64,000 nucleotides of DNA from JBHEBG01 sp046557915 (GTDB taxonomy: Bacteria > Bacteroidota > Bacteroidia > Flavobacteriales > Flavobacteriaceae). The stretch's first letter is position 1; each line of letters starts with the position of its first letter. This document shows, one piece after another, positions 8,590-16,935 of this stretch. The notes under the pieces are model-generated. The model saw nothing but the letters and a program-made list of their open reading frames with translations. It was not told where the DNA came from and ran no database searches. The DNA lies in NCBI RefSeq assembly GCF_046557915.1, contig NZ_JBHEBG010000001.1, positions 620,001 to 684,000 of the forward strand. The letters run 5' to 3'. The translations under genes were made by a program, and so were the position numbers.

Positions 8590-9912
8590 TCACTTAAAGT
8601 CAACATTCTCCAACTTTACCACAATCGGATTGGGCCATTTACGATCATTGTAAATCCTATGCGCCCGCATCACCGAGATTAAAATACCGTCTTCAGTGTT
8701 CTTTACGGTCGGTTTGGGATCCACATTGGGGTTATATTCCAATACCAGGCCATCATGTCCCAAAACGGAAATATCCGTATTCTTGTTTGCGGTCAAGGAT
8801 TGTATATGAAATGTCTTTCGTTCGCCAAAAACCCAGTCCTTTTCCAAAATGAACGCATAAACCGTGTTTTCGTCCCGCTTCTTCAAGAACCAAATATTCG
8901 ATTCATTGGTCACCTTAAAAGGGACTGTATTTTCAAATGCTTCCTGATTAATGAACATCCATAGGGACAGTTCGTTCAACCCCCCTTTCTGTTCTAGGGG
9001 AAACCTTCCTAATTCATCGGGACCAAAATTCAATAGCAAATTGCCTCCCTTGGCCCTAATTTCTATCAATTTTCGGATGGCATCGTTCGCAGACTTATAG
9101 TTTTCATTCGTTGGTCTGTACTGCCACTGATCACCAAAGGTATAATTGGCCTCCCATGGGGCGGGCAGCGGGGTATTGGGTATTACTTGCTCGGGTGTTT
9201 CAATCGCACCTCGGGTCACAACTACGTCTGGATCAATTTTCCAGCATACTTTGGCCAACTCTGTCTTTGCGTATTGTTCCTGCCCGTCCAGAAATACCAT
9301 ATCGATCTTTCCGTACTGTGTCATCAACTCTCGCATTTGTTCTTTGGCATACTTGTTCAATGGTTCATTACCGGAAGCAATTGCTTCCGCCCTTTCCCTT
9401 GAAATGAGTGTCCCTTGTTTGTACAAAAAATAAAAGTCATCTGGGGAATAGTAAAGCCCAATGGCGAGCCCTTCTTCCCTAAAAGCATCCACCACCTGCT
9501 TTGTAACATCTTTTGCGTAGGGCGTATTCATTATATCAAAATCCGTAGTCTTGGTATCGTACATGCAAAATCCATTATGGTGCTTGGTTGTGAATACCAC
9601 ATATTTCATCCCCGCCAAACGGGCTGCTCTTGCCCATTCTTTCGCATTAAACAATTTTGGATCAAAGGTTTTTGGAAGCTCGTTAACGTAACGCTCCAAA
9701 TAGTCGTCAGAAGCCCCGACCATGCTATGGCTTATCACCATACCCAGTTGCACATCCATACTCCAGTGGATGAACATTCCAAAACCTAATTCTGTAAACC
9801 ATGCCTCTCGTTCCGGTTTATTTAGATTCAATGGTTTCTCTTGGGCTGCAATCTGAAAAAATCCAAGAAGAAGCAGTGCTAACCCTATTTGTTGTTTAAA
9901 GTTTTTCATCAT
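8590..9912 (-). CDS. Alpha-L-fucosidase, GH29
   Basis: The protein has 440 residues. The signal peptide ends near IAAQ (residue 24). GH29 landmarks follow in order: ELGFGMFIHWS (residues 41-51), AKEWARAARLAGMKYVVFTTKHHNGF (90-115), the KHH/FCMYDTKTTDFD substrate loop, GLYYSPDD, and the strand IDMVFLDG whose D209 is the expected nucleophile. The acid/base residue cannot be assigned by eye. The C-terminal beta domain is short and there is no carbohydrate-binding module or sorting domain, so it should act in the periplasm, releasing fucose from algal or other glycans. No sulfatase, SusCD or transporter lies beside it, so it is not part of a visible polysaccharide locus. Confidence 0.9.
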   Translation of the reverse strand: MMKNFKQQIGLALLLLGFFQIAAQEKPLNLNKPEREAWFTELGFGMFIHWSMDVQLGMVISHSMVGASDDYLERYVNELPKTFDPKLFNAKEWARAARLAGMKYVVFTTKHHNGFCMYDTKTTDFDIMNTPYAKDVTKQVVDAFREEGLAIGLYYSPDDFYFLYKQGTLISRERAEAIASGNEPLNKYAKEQMRELMTQYGKIDMVFLDGQEQYAKTELAKVCWKIDPDVVVTRGAIETPEQVIPNTPLPAPWEANYTFGDQWQYRPTNENYKSANDAIRKLIEIRAKGGNLLLNFGPDELGRFPLEQKGGLNELSLWMFINQEAFENTVPFKVTNESNIWFLKKRDENTVYAFILEKDWVFGERKTFHIQSLTANKNTDISVLGHDGLVLEYNPNVDPKPTVKNTEDGILISVMRAHRIYNDRKWPNPIVVKLENVDFK

Positions 9913-10057
9913 TGTATTTAGTGAGATTTGTTAAATGAGCGCCAGCAATTGCCTATAATCATTGATTACATGTCTGTAATACGAATAACACTAAATTACC
10001 ATATTTTAAAGAAATATAATTTGTCCCATAAACGGCCGGTTTACAATACCACTTTAT

Positions 10058-10118
10058 AAAACAACACGTTTTCGTAGGTCGGCAACGAAACTTTAAACTG
10101 CTCTGGAAAGTCTTATTT
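10058..10118. repeat. 61-bp direct repeat, copy 1
   Basis: It is identical to 16061-16121 except for one base (G at 10074, T at 16077). Both copies have the same orientation. The two copies bracket the whole toxin/immunity/regulator cassette, with 5.9 kb between them. On the minus strand both read DFPEQFKVSLPT; copy 2 then has a stop where copy 1 has Tyr. Confidence 0.9.
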
Positions 10119-10230
10119 TAAGCTGTCCTTTTTAATTTCAATAATACTTATCGGTGGGCAAAAATTAAGCAAAGAATAGATAACACTTATGTTTGCATCT
10201 TGGCCCTAATTAATTTTTCAATTTTAAAAA

Positions 10231-10253
10231 GACACAGATTTAATTTCTGTGCC
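10231..10253 (-). terminator. Intrinsic terminator after the Im9-like immunity gene
   Basis: The stem is GACACAGA/TCTGTGCC with a 7-base loop. On the minus-strand RNA all eight pairs form (one is G-U), while the plus-strand RNA has an A-C mismatch. This and the U-rich flank after it on the minus strand favour termination of the leftward toxin cassette. Confidence 0.65.
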
Positions 10254-10277
10254 TTTTATTGTTTAAGCATCTGTAAA

Positions 10278-10532
10278 CTACCTTTTTGAAGGTGGCGGAA
10301 GTACTACTGGATTGTAGTTTAATGCTAAGTCCACAACATCTTCAACAGAAGGATTATAACTTTTCAAATCGTCAGTTCTAGCGTTGAAATTTTCAGGATA
10401 GAAGAATAGATTGGCACCATTTGGATGCGGGACGTTTTTATTGAACTTGTCAATCATCTCATTAATTTCTACCTCCGTACCTTCACAGTTTACAATTTTA
10501 TTTCCTAAAACAACTAATTCATCTCTAGTCAT
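10278..10532 (-). CDS. Colicin/pyocin-type (Im7/Im9-like) bacteriocin immunity protein
   Basis: The protein has 84 residues. The pattern TRDELVVLGNKIVN, then a helix of charged residues, then HPNGANLFFYPE aligns with the Im7/Im9 family, in which a conserved helix-III segment (HPxGxDLIYYP) contacts the nuclease toxin. It has the family's usual length (about 85). Known members block HNH DNases of the colicin E2/E9 type by binding next to the active site. The nearby toxin ends in an AHH domain, not a classical colicin DNase, and has its own immunity gene next to it, so this may be an orphan or second immunity protein. It lies 82 bases after the Imm11-like gene on the same strand. Confidence 0.8.
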   Translation of the reverse strand: MTRDELVVLGNKIVNCEGTEVEINEMIDKFNKNVPHPNGANLFFYPENFNARTDDLKSYNPSVEDVVDLALNYNPVVLPPPSKR

Positions 10533-10614
10533 AAACTTGTGCTTTTGGACTAACTTTTATAAGGACAAACAATTGATTTCAGACTTCAGTAAATACTTTC
10601 AACATTATGGTATT

Positions 10615-11277
10615 TCATTCATGTACGCTGAAATCTTTAGTCTCATAACCTGTAATTCCGGCACTCTCAAAAGCATTTATTAATCGTTGACTTACTATTG
10701 AGTGCATACTTGGAAACAGAGTTGTGAAAAAATCTAGATTCGGGAAATCGTTATTAAAAACTAGTCTTTCCCAATAATAGTTGGTCAAACTCGGTTTTGA
10801 CCTTGCCATCTCCATAAAACCTTCTAAATCATTATCAAGATTGGCTTCTTCAATGATTTTATCCCTCTCATCAGGCAATATACTCCGTAAGTACAATTTC
10901 GTTTCTTTTTTATCTACCCAATCCCAAAACTCATTGTTTATAAAATGAAACCAGAAATAATCCTTTGTCTCCATTTTTGAATGGACTTTAATCGGATAGA
11001 AGGCCCTAGATGGTAATTCGTACTGTTCAATAATTTGTTTTAAATCACTACTTATTATAAAACCATGATTGGGCCCTACACTGGATAGAAAATCCGTCCA
11101 CCTCGCTTTTGGATTTAACTCCAATTCAACATGTGGTAAAAAATCAGGAAAACTATTCCATCGTACTAATCTATATCCATTTGTCCCCTCAGGGTCTACA
11201 TCCTTCTTTGGGTTGCATTGGGGATATTCTCCAACGATAGATGGCTCTGTACTGAATCTAAGTTTAAAATAACGCAT
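10615..11277 (-). CDS. Imm11-like (DUF1629-type) immunity protein
   Basis: The protein has 220 residues with no signal peptide, hence cytoplasmic. The architecture is a beta-rich N-terminal part (MRYFKLRF), a VELELNPKARWTDFLSS middle and a C-terminal end LINAFESAGITGYETKDF that resembles the closing segment of Imm11-type immunity proteins. It starts 8 bases after the toxin stop, the usual position of a cognate immunity gene, so the inferred job is to neutralise the AHH nuclease inside the producer and its kin. The family call rests on the C-terminal motif and position only; Imm43 is an alternative. Confidence 0.6.
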   Translation of the reverse strand: MRYFKLRFSTEPSIVGEYPQCNPKKDVDPEGTNGYRLVRWNSFPDFLPHVELELNPKARWTDFLSSVGPNHGFIISSDLKQIIEQYELPSRAFYPIKVHSKMETKDYFWFHFINNEFWDWVDKKETKLYLRSILPDERDKIIEEANLDNDLEGFMEMARSKPSLTNYYWERLVFNNDFPNLDFFTTLFPSMHSIVSQRLINAFESAGITGYETKDFSVHE

Positions 11278-11285
11278 AGGGGAAT

Positions 11286-13358
11286 TTACAATAAATCTCT
11301 AAAAAAATCATTTAAGTTTTTACCCGATTTTTTTGCTTTTTCAATTAGTTCTTTCAACTCGGGGATCAACTCTTTTTCTAAAAATTTCTTCGCAGCATCA
11401 CCGTCGTAGCCAGGGTTTAACTTTTCCCATTCTCTAAGCCTATCAAATACATATTCGTTGTATTTAGGATGGTGTGCATGAATGCCACCAACTCCCTGAA
11501 AAAACTTTTTTAGACCTAAACCATTGATTTTATCATTCATATGAAACCCCCAATCAGCAGCTTTTTGCACAACATCATTATTTCGCCACGCCCAAGGGAT
11601 AATATGATGAGCCTCTTCCCCTGCTTTTACTCCAACTATTTCCCTGAATCTACTTCTTCCACCAAATTCAATGAAATTTCCAACTCTCTTATATGATAGC
11701 TTGACTGTCTTATTACCAACTTTGATCTTTTTAGCCACTATCTTGAGTCCTCCTTTTGTGATTTTGGCGACGGGTTTAAGCAGTCTTGTACCCGGGACAT
11801 TACCAATAATTAGCCATACACCTGCCTCAACCTGACTAACTTGATTCCCGTCAAAATCCTTTCCATCAATCAGAATGATAACATCTTCAAAGGGCAATGC
11901 ATATCTTCCTACACCCTTCATTACTTCCCAAAAAGCTACAGCCAAATAGGGGTCACTGGATGGGGTATGTCCCTTTGCCGGAAGTAAAATCTCATGCCAT
12001 CTTTTTGTTCCTTCATCATATACATAGTAATAAAAACCATCATCATTCAGGCTCGGCTCGGAAAAGGAATTACCTCCATTAATGCCTTTTCTTGGAGAAT
12101 TGGAACGATAGACCCATCCACCATTGTTTAGCTCATAAAATCTATTAGGTCCACCATCATCCAATGTCCAATTTTTGTACGCCAATGCATCCCAACCGCC
12201 TATTTTTCCACGGCCATTACCTTTTCGGAAACCTTCACGTAGACGGCCAAGTTTTCTGGTCAATCCAAACTCACTATTAGAGGAAAGGTCTTCCATATGG
12301 TCTAAAATTACCTCCTCTCTTAGTTTAGTAAGTTTGTCATAATTTTTGGCACATAAAGATTGCTGGAGACTGGATGTTGAATTGATACATCTTTCCGCCT
12401 CATTCTCAAAAAAGTTTCTCTGAAAGATTCTCTGGGAATCTGTAAGGGCACGAGCCTTCTTTTTTCCCATATCCAGAAGTGTATTATTGTTCCAAAAATT
12501 CGGAGGTGTATACTTGCTTATCGAAGGCTTCAATACACTGGGTAGGTTCCGATTATTATATTGCGTGAGGTAAGTTGTCATGAAAAAAATCTTGTCTTGT
12601 AAGCTACGTCGTCTGTAGTAGCTAACATGTTTGTTGGCCATCTCGTTTGAAAGACTTCCGTCAGCAACGATTTTATTCAAACCTTGCGCCCATGATCTAG
12701 TCAAGGCAGACTCATATTCTTTTACGGAAAAATCCGCTAAAACTTTGTCCCAAAGCATATTGAGTGAGCTGGTGCTTGTAGTTCCAAGGCGGGTACCCCT
12801 AATACGCTTATCAAAAAGATCACATTTGACACGGATGCCATTTCGAGGTGCACACGCGTCTTTTATGTATCTCCACTCATCTATCAAGTTAAACTCATTG
12901 GTGAAGTTTTCCTGTTCTTTATCAAAACCTTGCGCCTTCTTTGAATGGCTTGTAGCTACCGACCGAGCTGAACGCTCAACGCCCCTTAAATTTTTTTCAT
13001 AGTTCTTGAAGAAATCTTTTTGCGCGGTACTGAAAGAGGTGTGTTTTGTTCTTAATTGCCTATTGATTTCTTTGAGAAAATTACGTTCCTGTTTTTTGAG
13101 CCATTCATCAACTTTTTTCTTTTGTGCTATTCTGATCGCACTTTGCATGTTCAACAGCACCTGCATGTTATTGAATGTAATATTGAAGTTAAAAGGTTCT
13201 TCTGTTTTTGCTCGTAGTTTTTTATGTCGCCTAACATCTTCGTCTTCATTGTCAATGGCCTTTTTTTTCTGTTCATACGTTTGATACTGTGCCTGGATGG
13301 AATGGTTACCTATGGAGAAAACCACAAGGAACATTATGGATAGAAATATTTTTTTCAT
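11286..13358 (-). CDS. Secreted polymorphic toxin with C-terminal AHH nuclease domain
   Basis: The protein has 690 residues. The signal peptide ends near SIQAQ (residue 23). A long, charged helical region (about 30-190, many Lys/Glu/Gln) is followed by a Gly/Tyr-rich middle (about 370-460) and a pretoxin-like linker VIILIDGKDFDGNQVS. From about residue 575 comes an AHH nuclease: GEEAHHIIPWAW (AHH at about 583-585), the Asn of KINGLGL and the HAHHPKYN metal-site segment, followed by a helical tail. AHH domains belong to the HNH/ENDO VII group and cut DNA or RNA in contact-dependent or secreted toxins. No type IX sorting domain or T6SS marker is visible, so the export route beyond Sec is open. 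Downstream lies its immunity gene; upstream, 12 bases away, a Sel1 protein. Confidence 0.8.
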   Translation of the reverse strand: MKKIFLSIMFLVVFSIGNHSIQAQYQTYEQKKKAIDNEDEDVRRHKKLRAKTEEPFNFNITFNNMQVLLNMQSAIRIAQKKKVDEWLKKQERNFLKEINRQLRTKHTSFSTAQKDFFKNYEKNLRGVERSARSVATSHSKKAQGFDKEQENFTNEFNLIDEWRYIKDACAPRNGIRVKCDLFDKRIRGTRLGTTSTSSLNMLWDKVLADFSVKEYESALTRSWAQGLNKIVADGSLSNEMANKHVSYYRRRSLQDKIFFMTTYLTQYNNRNLPSVLKPSISKYTPPNFWNNNTLLDMGKKKARALTDSQRIFQRNFFENEAERCINSTSSLQQSLCAKNYDKLTKLREEVILDHMEDLSSNSEFGLTRKLGRLREGFRKGNGRGKIGGWDALAYKNWTLDDGGPNRFYELNNGGWVYRSNSPRKGINGGNSFSEPSLNDDGFYYYVYDEGTKRWHEILLPAKGHTPSSDPYLAVAFWEVMKGVGRYALPFEDVIILIDGKDFDGNQVSQVEAGVWLIIGNVPGTRLLKPVAKITKGGLKIVAKKIKVGNKTVKLSYKRVGNFIEFGGRSRFREIVGVKAGEEAHHIIPWAWRNNDVVQKAADWGFHMNDKINGLGLKKFFQGVGGIHAHHPKYNEYVFDRLREWEKLNPGYDGDAAKKFLEKELIPELKELIEKAKKSGKNLNDFFRDLL

Positions 13359-13370
13359 CTTTCTTCGAGA

Positions 13371-14705
13371 TTATTTTTTGATTACCAGTTTGGAATGTGT
13401 CTTGCCGTTTACATGTACCTGTACAACATAAAGACCTGCTCTTAGATTGCTATTTGATAAGGTATGGGTATGCTCACCCGACTTCAGGTACGAACTGGTG
13501 ACTGTTTCAACACTAGTTCCACCATAATAATCCAATAGCTTTACCTGTACATTGGAATCGGAACCCAACTCATAGTGGATGAGCAAATCTTCTACAAATG
13601 GATTCGGGTACAGTTTTATAAAACTCTCTTCTTGTTCTGTGAATGAGGCCAGGGCCTCATCTGAAAGCTGGACATTTTCCTTGGTTAAAACCAAGGTCAT
13701 TGGCGGGCCGGGTTCCGACCATTGTAAAATTTGGGATTCTAACCTTCCTATTAGATAGGTGGTACCGTCAACATCCCTTTCGGTAAAAGAAATCGATAAT
13801 AGACTATAATCCAGGATTTTGAGATCTGGGTGATCTGTATATTGTTTTTCGAGACTGATCTGGCTGTCAAAAAGTGTCAACGTGCCATCTTTCCAGATTG
13901 CTTCACTTTCATTTATGGTCTCGTTGATTTCAATATTGGTCTTAACCGTGCCATGCGCATCTTCTATTTTGCCCACAGAGAGACCGATGGGAAAACTTCT
14001 TGATATGGAATTACCTGACCAATCCATTTCTATGAGGTAGCCTTTCCATACCCCTTCTATATTGGAAGGAAGGGTGGACGCAATGGCATCCAATTCATCA
14101 GAATCGTTTTCTGTATTACGCTCTCCTTCTTCTGAAAGATTATTGATTTCTTGTGAGGTGTTGCCAGCTTCATCATTAACAACTAATTGTCCCAATAACA
14201 CTTCGCTATTGTAAATTAGATTGTCTCTAAGGAGCCCAACCGCTTTTTGTTTGTCTTTGTGCACCCCATAACCGAAATAGTACATTTTGGCAAGCCAATG
14301 TTGTGCCATGGGATAATCGCTCTTTTGGAACCACTCTATTGCTTTTTGATAGTCTTGTTCAATATTTCCCAAGCCCTTAAGGTAGAGATAGCCAAGGCTA
14401 TATGCGGCTTTTCCACTTCCCATTTCATGTGCTGCCTGGAATTGTTCCCTTGCCTTATCAAAACTTAAAGGTGTACCTACGCCATCCTTATAGAGAATGC
14501 CGAGCATACATGCTGCTTCAGCATTTCCTTCATCTGTTAGGCCTTTCATTAATCTAAAAACCCTCTTGGATTCTTTTCTGTTAAGATTGCCGCCATATAT
14601 GTAGTTCTCCACCGATTTTACGATGGAATCGTTCCCGATTTCCTGGGCTACGACTGAAAAATCGAGTGCAATTACCATGATTGCGACCATTGAATATTTA
14701 AACAT
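13371..14705 (-). CDS. Sel1-repeat protein with type IX secretion (type A) sorting domain
   Basis: The protein has 444 residues. The signal peptide ends near VVAQ (residue 20). Residues about 50-165 are Sel1/TPR-like repeats (EAACMLGILYKDGVGTPLSF, KAAYSLGYLYLKGLGNIEQD, MAQHWLAKMYYFGYGVHKDK), which bind proteins. A beta-rich central domain (about 215-350) follows. The end, KLYPNPFVEDLLIHYEL to GLYVVQVHVNGKTHSKLVIK, is a type A C-terminal sorting domain of the type IX system, so it is probably displayed on or released from the cell surface. Its stop is 12 bases before the toxin start, so the two are probably co-transcribed; it may be the carrier, adaptor or partner of the toxin. Confidence 0.85.
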   Translation of the reverse strand: MFKYSMVAIMVIALDFSVVAQEIGNDSIVKSVENYIYGGNLNRKESKRVFRLMKGLTDEGNAEAACMLGILYKDGVGTPLSFDKAREQFQAAHEMGSGKAAYSLGYLYLKGLGNIEQDYQKAIEWFQKSDYPMAQHWLAKMYYFGYGVHKDKQKAVGLLRDNLIYNSEVLLGQLVVNDEAGNTSQEINNLSEEGERNTENDSDELDAIASTLPSNIEGVWKGYLIEMDWSGNSISRSFPIGLSVGKIEDAHGTVKTNIEINETINESEAIWKDGTLTLFDSQISLEKQYTDHPDLKILDYSLLSISFTERDVDGTTYLIGRLESQILQWSEPGPPMTLVLTKENVQLSDEALASFTEQEESFIKLYPNPFVEDLLIHYELGSDSNVQVKLLDYYGGTSVETVTSSYLKSGEHTHTLSNSNLRAGLYVVQVHVNGKTHSKLVIKK

Positions 14706-14736
14706 TGGTATTGGATTATTGGATTAGTACTATGTG

Positions 14737-14773
14737 GAAAAAGGCGACAGCATAAATTTTATCGGCCTTTTTC
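14737..14773. terminator. Putative hairpin terminator between regulator and Sel1 gene
   Basis: GAAAAAGGC (14737-14745) pairs with GCCTTTTTC (14765-14773) around a 19-base AT-rich loop. The T-rich right arm could give a U-tract on either strand. It lies between the response regulator stop and the Sel1 start, and could separate two transcripts or act in the Sel1 leader. Confidence 0.4.
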
Positions 14774-14954
14774 TTTAAATGTTCAGAAAGTTGTAAAGTA
14801 ATTTTATGTCATAAGGTTAGGTTTATATGGTGATAAGTCTAAATTGCAAAAACCCTAATTTTAGGATTAGGAAAATTAAATCAAAGAAATTCTTTGAAGC
14901 CGTATCATGCCTTGGTTTTACTAAGGAGCATCCTTAGTTTCGATGAAGTGTTGT

Positions 14955-15611
14955 TCACAGAAGATTTGCGTATCTGGCCTTTTCCAGCAGCTGAGGAGTA
15001 TGGGTTGTTGCTAGACCTAAAATTTTTGCCAACTTTCGCTTGCGCCATTCAATACCTGAAGTGGAAAGGAAGAGCTTTTCAACGAGGTCCTTTGTGGTTG
15101 CGCCTTTCGACAATAAAAAAAGTAATGTTCGGTCGGTTTCATCAAGACTTTCAGCAGCCTCCCTTTCATTTTTCAAGAATTCGCTAATCGACTTACTAAA
15201 ATAAGTTTCTCCATTAAGTACTTTTTGCACCGCATTCTTTATTTCAAAAAAGTCCAACTCACTTTTGATGATGAAACCTTCCGGATTGATTTTTTTAAAA
15301 ATGGAATAGTACCTGAACCTTTCGCTTATAGATGTTAGGAAGACAATTTTTGTGTCTGTAGAAGATGACCTCAAAATCATTGCAAAGTCTTCCCCGGTTT
15401 CAGGATGATCTCTTCCGAGATTGACATCCAGAATTGCTAAGTCGTAAGTAAACCCACGGTCTATTTTTTCCAAACCTTGATGGTAGGTATTGCATATTTC
15501 AACCTGAAAATGGTAGCCCTCTTTAGATTTAGAAAAGTCATCGAGTGCCATTTTAAGAGCATGGCATGTTAATGGCTCATCTTCAAGTATTAAAACTTTT
15601 AATGTAGTCAC
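14955..15611 (-). CDS. LuxR-type two-component response regulator
   Basis: The protein has 218 residues. The N-terminal receiver domain carries the acidic pocket E10/D11, the phosphorylation Asp D62 (YDLAILDVNL), T93 (VFLTS) and K116 (EGFIIKSELD). From about residue 160 a helix-turn-helix of LuxR type follows (LDETDRTLLFLLSKGATTKDL then STSGIEWRKRKLAKIL). No histidine kinase is adjacent, so it is an orphan. It is upstream of and on the same strand as the Sel1-toxin-immunity genes, about 250 bases apart with a hairpin between; control of that cassette is an inference from position. Confidence 0.85.
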   Translation of the reverse strand: MTTLKVLILEDEPLTCHALKMALDDFSKSKEGYHFQVEICNTYHQGLEKIDRGFTYDLAILDVNLGRDHPETGEDFAMILRSSSTDTKIVFLTSISERFRYYSIFKKINPEGFIIKSELDFFEIKNAVQKVLNGETYFSKSISEFLKNEREAAESLDETDRTLLFLLSKGATTKDLVEKLFLSTSGIEWRKRKLAKILGLATTHTPQLLEKARYANLL

Positions 15612-16060
15612 CTTTGATAGTTTGCATTAGTTATCTCAAAATTTTCCTATATGAGATTTTAATTCAGCTATTCTTGGGGAACCGTGACCTTAGTCCTAAC
15701 AAACGGTATAAGCGTGTCAAATATTATGCAAAAGTGGTTTCTTTTCACGAAGAGGAGGTTTCATTATCCAAAGAATTTGTTTTTGGGAAATAATTACTTG
15801 ACAGCGAAAAAATAAAGAATCTTTCATGAGAATGAACTGGTAAAAGCCCTGATCTCATTGGCTTGAATCGAAAAAATATATACAGAAAAGGTAGTATTTT
15901 GTTATGCGAAAGGGAAGTTTAAATGTATGCCTTATCAGAATTTATTTATAATTGGTGGTCTTTTTGTTTTTATCTTCTTGCTAAGGCCCTGACACTAATT
16001 TGATCATTATTTACAATTACTTTGAAAGCCAAAAAGCAAATCGTAAAGTGTGTGTTTTTA
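15612..16060. other. Intergenic upstream of the response regulator, no gene seen
   Basis: This is about 450 AT-rich bases between the response regulator start and repeat copy 2. No open frame over 50 residues looks real. The stretch should hold the promoter of the response regulator. No clear operator repeats are seen. Confidence 0.4.
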
Positions 16061-16121
16061 AAAACAACACGTTTTCTTAGGTCGGCAACGAAACTTTAAA
16101 CTGCTCTGGAAAGTCTTATTT
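16061..16121. repeat. 61-bp direct repeat, copy 2
   Basis: It pairs with 10058-10118 (one mismatch). This copy overlaps the last bases and stop codon of the YCII gene at 16116, so the repeat boundary coincides with that gene's 3' end. Confidence 0.9.
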
Positions 16122-16445
16122 CATTTCCAATATCGGCATTACCACAATTGAGTTAAAAGCCAGTAAAGGACATTCTTCTGCAATTTGGACCGCTGATTCT
16201 AGCGTTTCAGCTTCAATATGGATATAACCGGTAAACAAATTAGACCCTTCAAGGAACTCTCCTTTATACAAACGTTTGCCCTTACCATTTACCAATACTC
16301 CTTCCTTGTGAAACGGGCTACCATTTAAGTAATTTCCTGATTCGGAATAATGCCTCATCCATGGAGCATAATTGCCAATTAGGTTTTGCATTTCCCCTAC
16401 GGAAGGTTCAACACCCTTGCTCTTGACTATCAAAATAAATTCCAT
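16116..16445 (-). CDS. YCII-related (YciI-like) protein
   Basis: The protein has 109 residues. The N-terminal strand MEFILIVKS, the Gln/Asn-rich helix and GYIHIEAETLESAVQIAEECP match the YCII ferredoxin-like fold. The DGPF signature is degenerate here (around YKGEFLEGSNLFTGY). Members are small proteins often next to ECF sigma factors; a biochemical role is not established. It is divergent from a second YCII/DGPF gene at 16570, and the two share a 124-base regulatory gap, which suggests paralogues in one regulon. Confidence 0.8.
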   Translation of the reverse strand: MEFILIVKSKGVEPSVGEMQNLIGNYAPWMRHYSESGNYLNGSPFHKEGVLVNGKGKRLYKGEFLEGSNLFTGYIHIEAETLESAVQIAEECPLLAFNSIVVMPILEMK

Positions 16446-16491
16446 CTTATTTTAGTTTACGTTTTATAAAGAACAATGGACATTATAATTA

Positions 16492-16530
16492 GGGGACAGT
16501 TATGTCCCCATTTATTGGGGTTTTTTGTTT
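16492..16530 (+). promoter_or_regulatory. Mutually exclusive hairpins upstream of the DGPF-sigma genes
   Basis: GGGGACA (16492-16498) can pair with TGTCCCC (16503-16509). Alternatively CCCCA (16506-16510) can pair with TGGGG (16516-16520), which is followed by TTTTTTGTTTT. The shared CCCC makes the two structures exclusive, the geometry of an antiterminator and a terminator. The terminator stem is only 5 bp, so this is a candidate only. Confidence 0.45.
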
Positions 16531-16569
16531 TAATAAAGTAAATTGTTATGTATCATTAAAAACTAAACA

Positions 16570-16935
16570 GTGCAAGAATATCTATTATTGATTCACGGAA
16601 GTGGATACAAGGACGAATCACCCGAAATGTTAAAGAAACACATGGAGAAGTATATCAACTGGATGAACCGGTTGGTGGAAAAAGAACAATTTGTGAAGGG
16701 GCATAGATTGGACAATAGTGGTCACTTTCTAGTCGATAAGGAAACCATAATCAGTGATGGTCCGTTTCTTGAACCTAAAGAAATTATCGGAGGATACATC
16801 ATTATAAGGGCAATTGATTTGAATGCAGCAACCGCCTTCGCCCAAGCATGCCCTCTGAGTGACGAGTTTCAAATTTCCATTCGGCCCATGTTTAACACTC
16901 CTAACGAGCATGAGTTCCCAAAAAAATCAGGTTAG
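16570..16935 (+). CDS. YCII/DGPF-domain protein partner of ECF42-type sigma factor
   Basis: The protein has 121 residues with a GTG start. The start strand QEYLLLIHGSGY, a helix and ISDGPFLEPKEIIGGY contain the intact DGPF motif that gives the family its second name. DGPF proteins are the conserved neighbours of ECF42 sigma factors. The gene overlaps the sigma factor start (16910) by 26 bases, so the two are translationally coupled. A regulatory or sensing role toward the sigma factor is suspected for the family but not proven; the protein has no membrane segment. Confidence 0.8.
   Translation: MQEYLLLIHGSGYKDESPEMLKKHMEKYINWMNRLVEKEQFVKGHRLDNSGHFLVDKETIISDGPFLEPKEIIGGYIIIRAIDLNAATAFAQACPLSDEFQISIRPMFNTPNEHEFPKKSG

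Larger units (their letters stand above)
9913..10277. other. Upstream region of the fucosidase with repeat copy and terminator
   Basis: No complete gene is seen. Contents: an AT-rich leader for the fucosidase gene, one copy of a 61-bp repeat (10058-10118), and a hairpin ending the immunity gene (10231-10253). On the minus strand the repeat copy reads as a 23-residue frame (DFPEQFKVSLPTYENVLFYK and three more residues) running to TAA at 10041 and directly preceded by a stop, which looks like the last residues of a vanished gene. Confidence 0.5.

Noticed and set aside
9111..9789. Several overlapping + strand reading frames inside the fucosidase gene
   Set aside because: They are antisense to a strong GH29 gene and have Cys/Trp/His-rich, non-protein-like composition.
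16859..16909. Upstream ATG as sigma factor start
   Set aside because: The added 17 residues are read from inside the DGPF gene in another frame and are hydrophobic/irregular; ATG at 16910 begins the family sequence.
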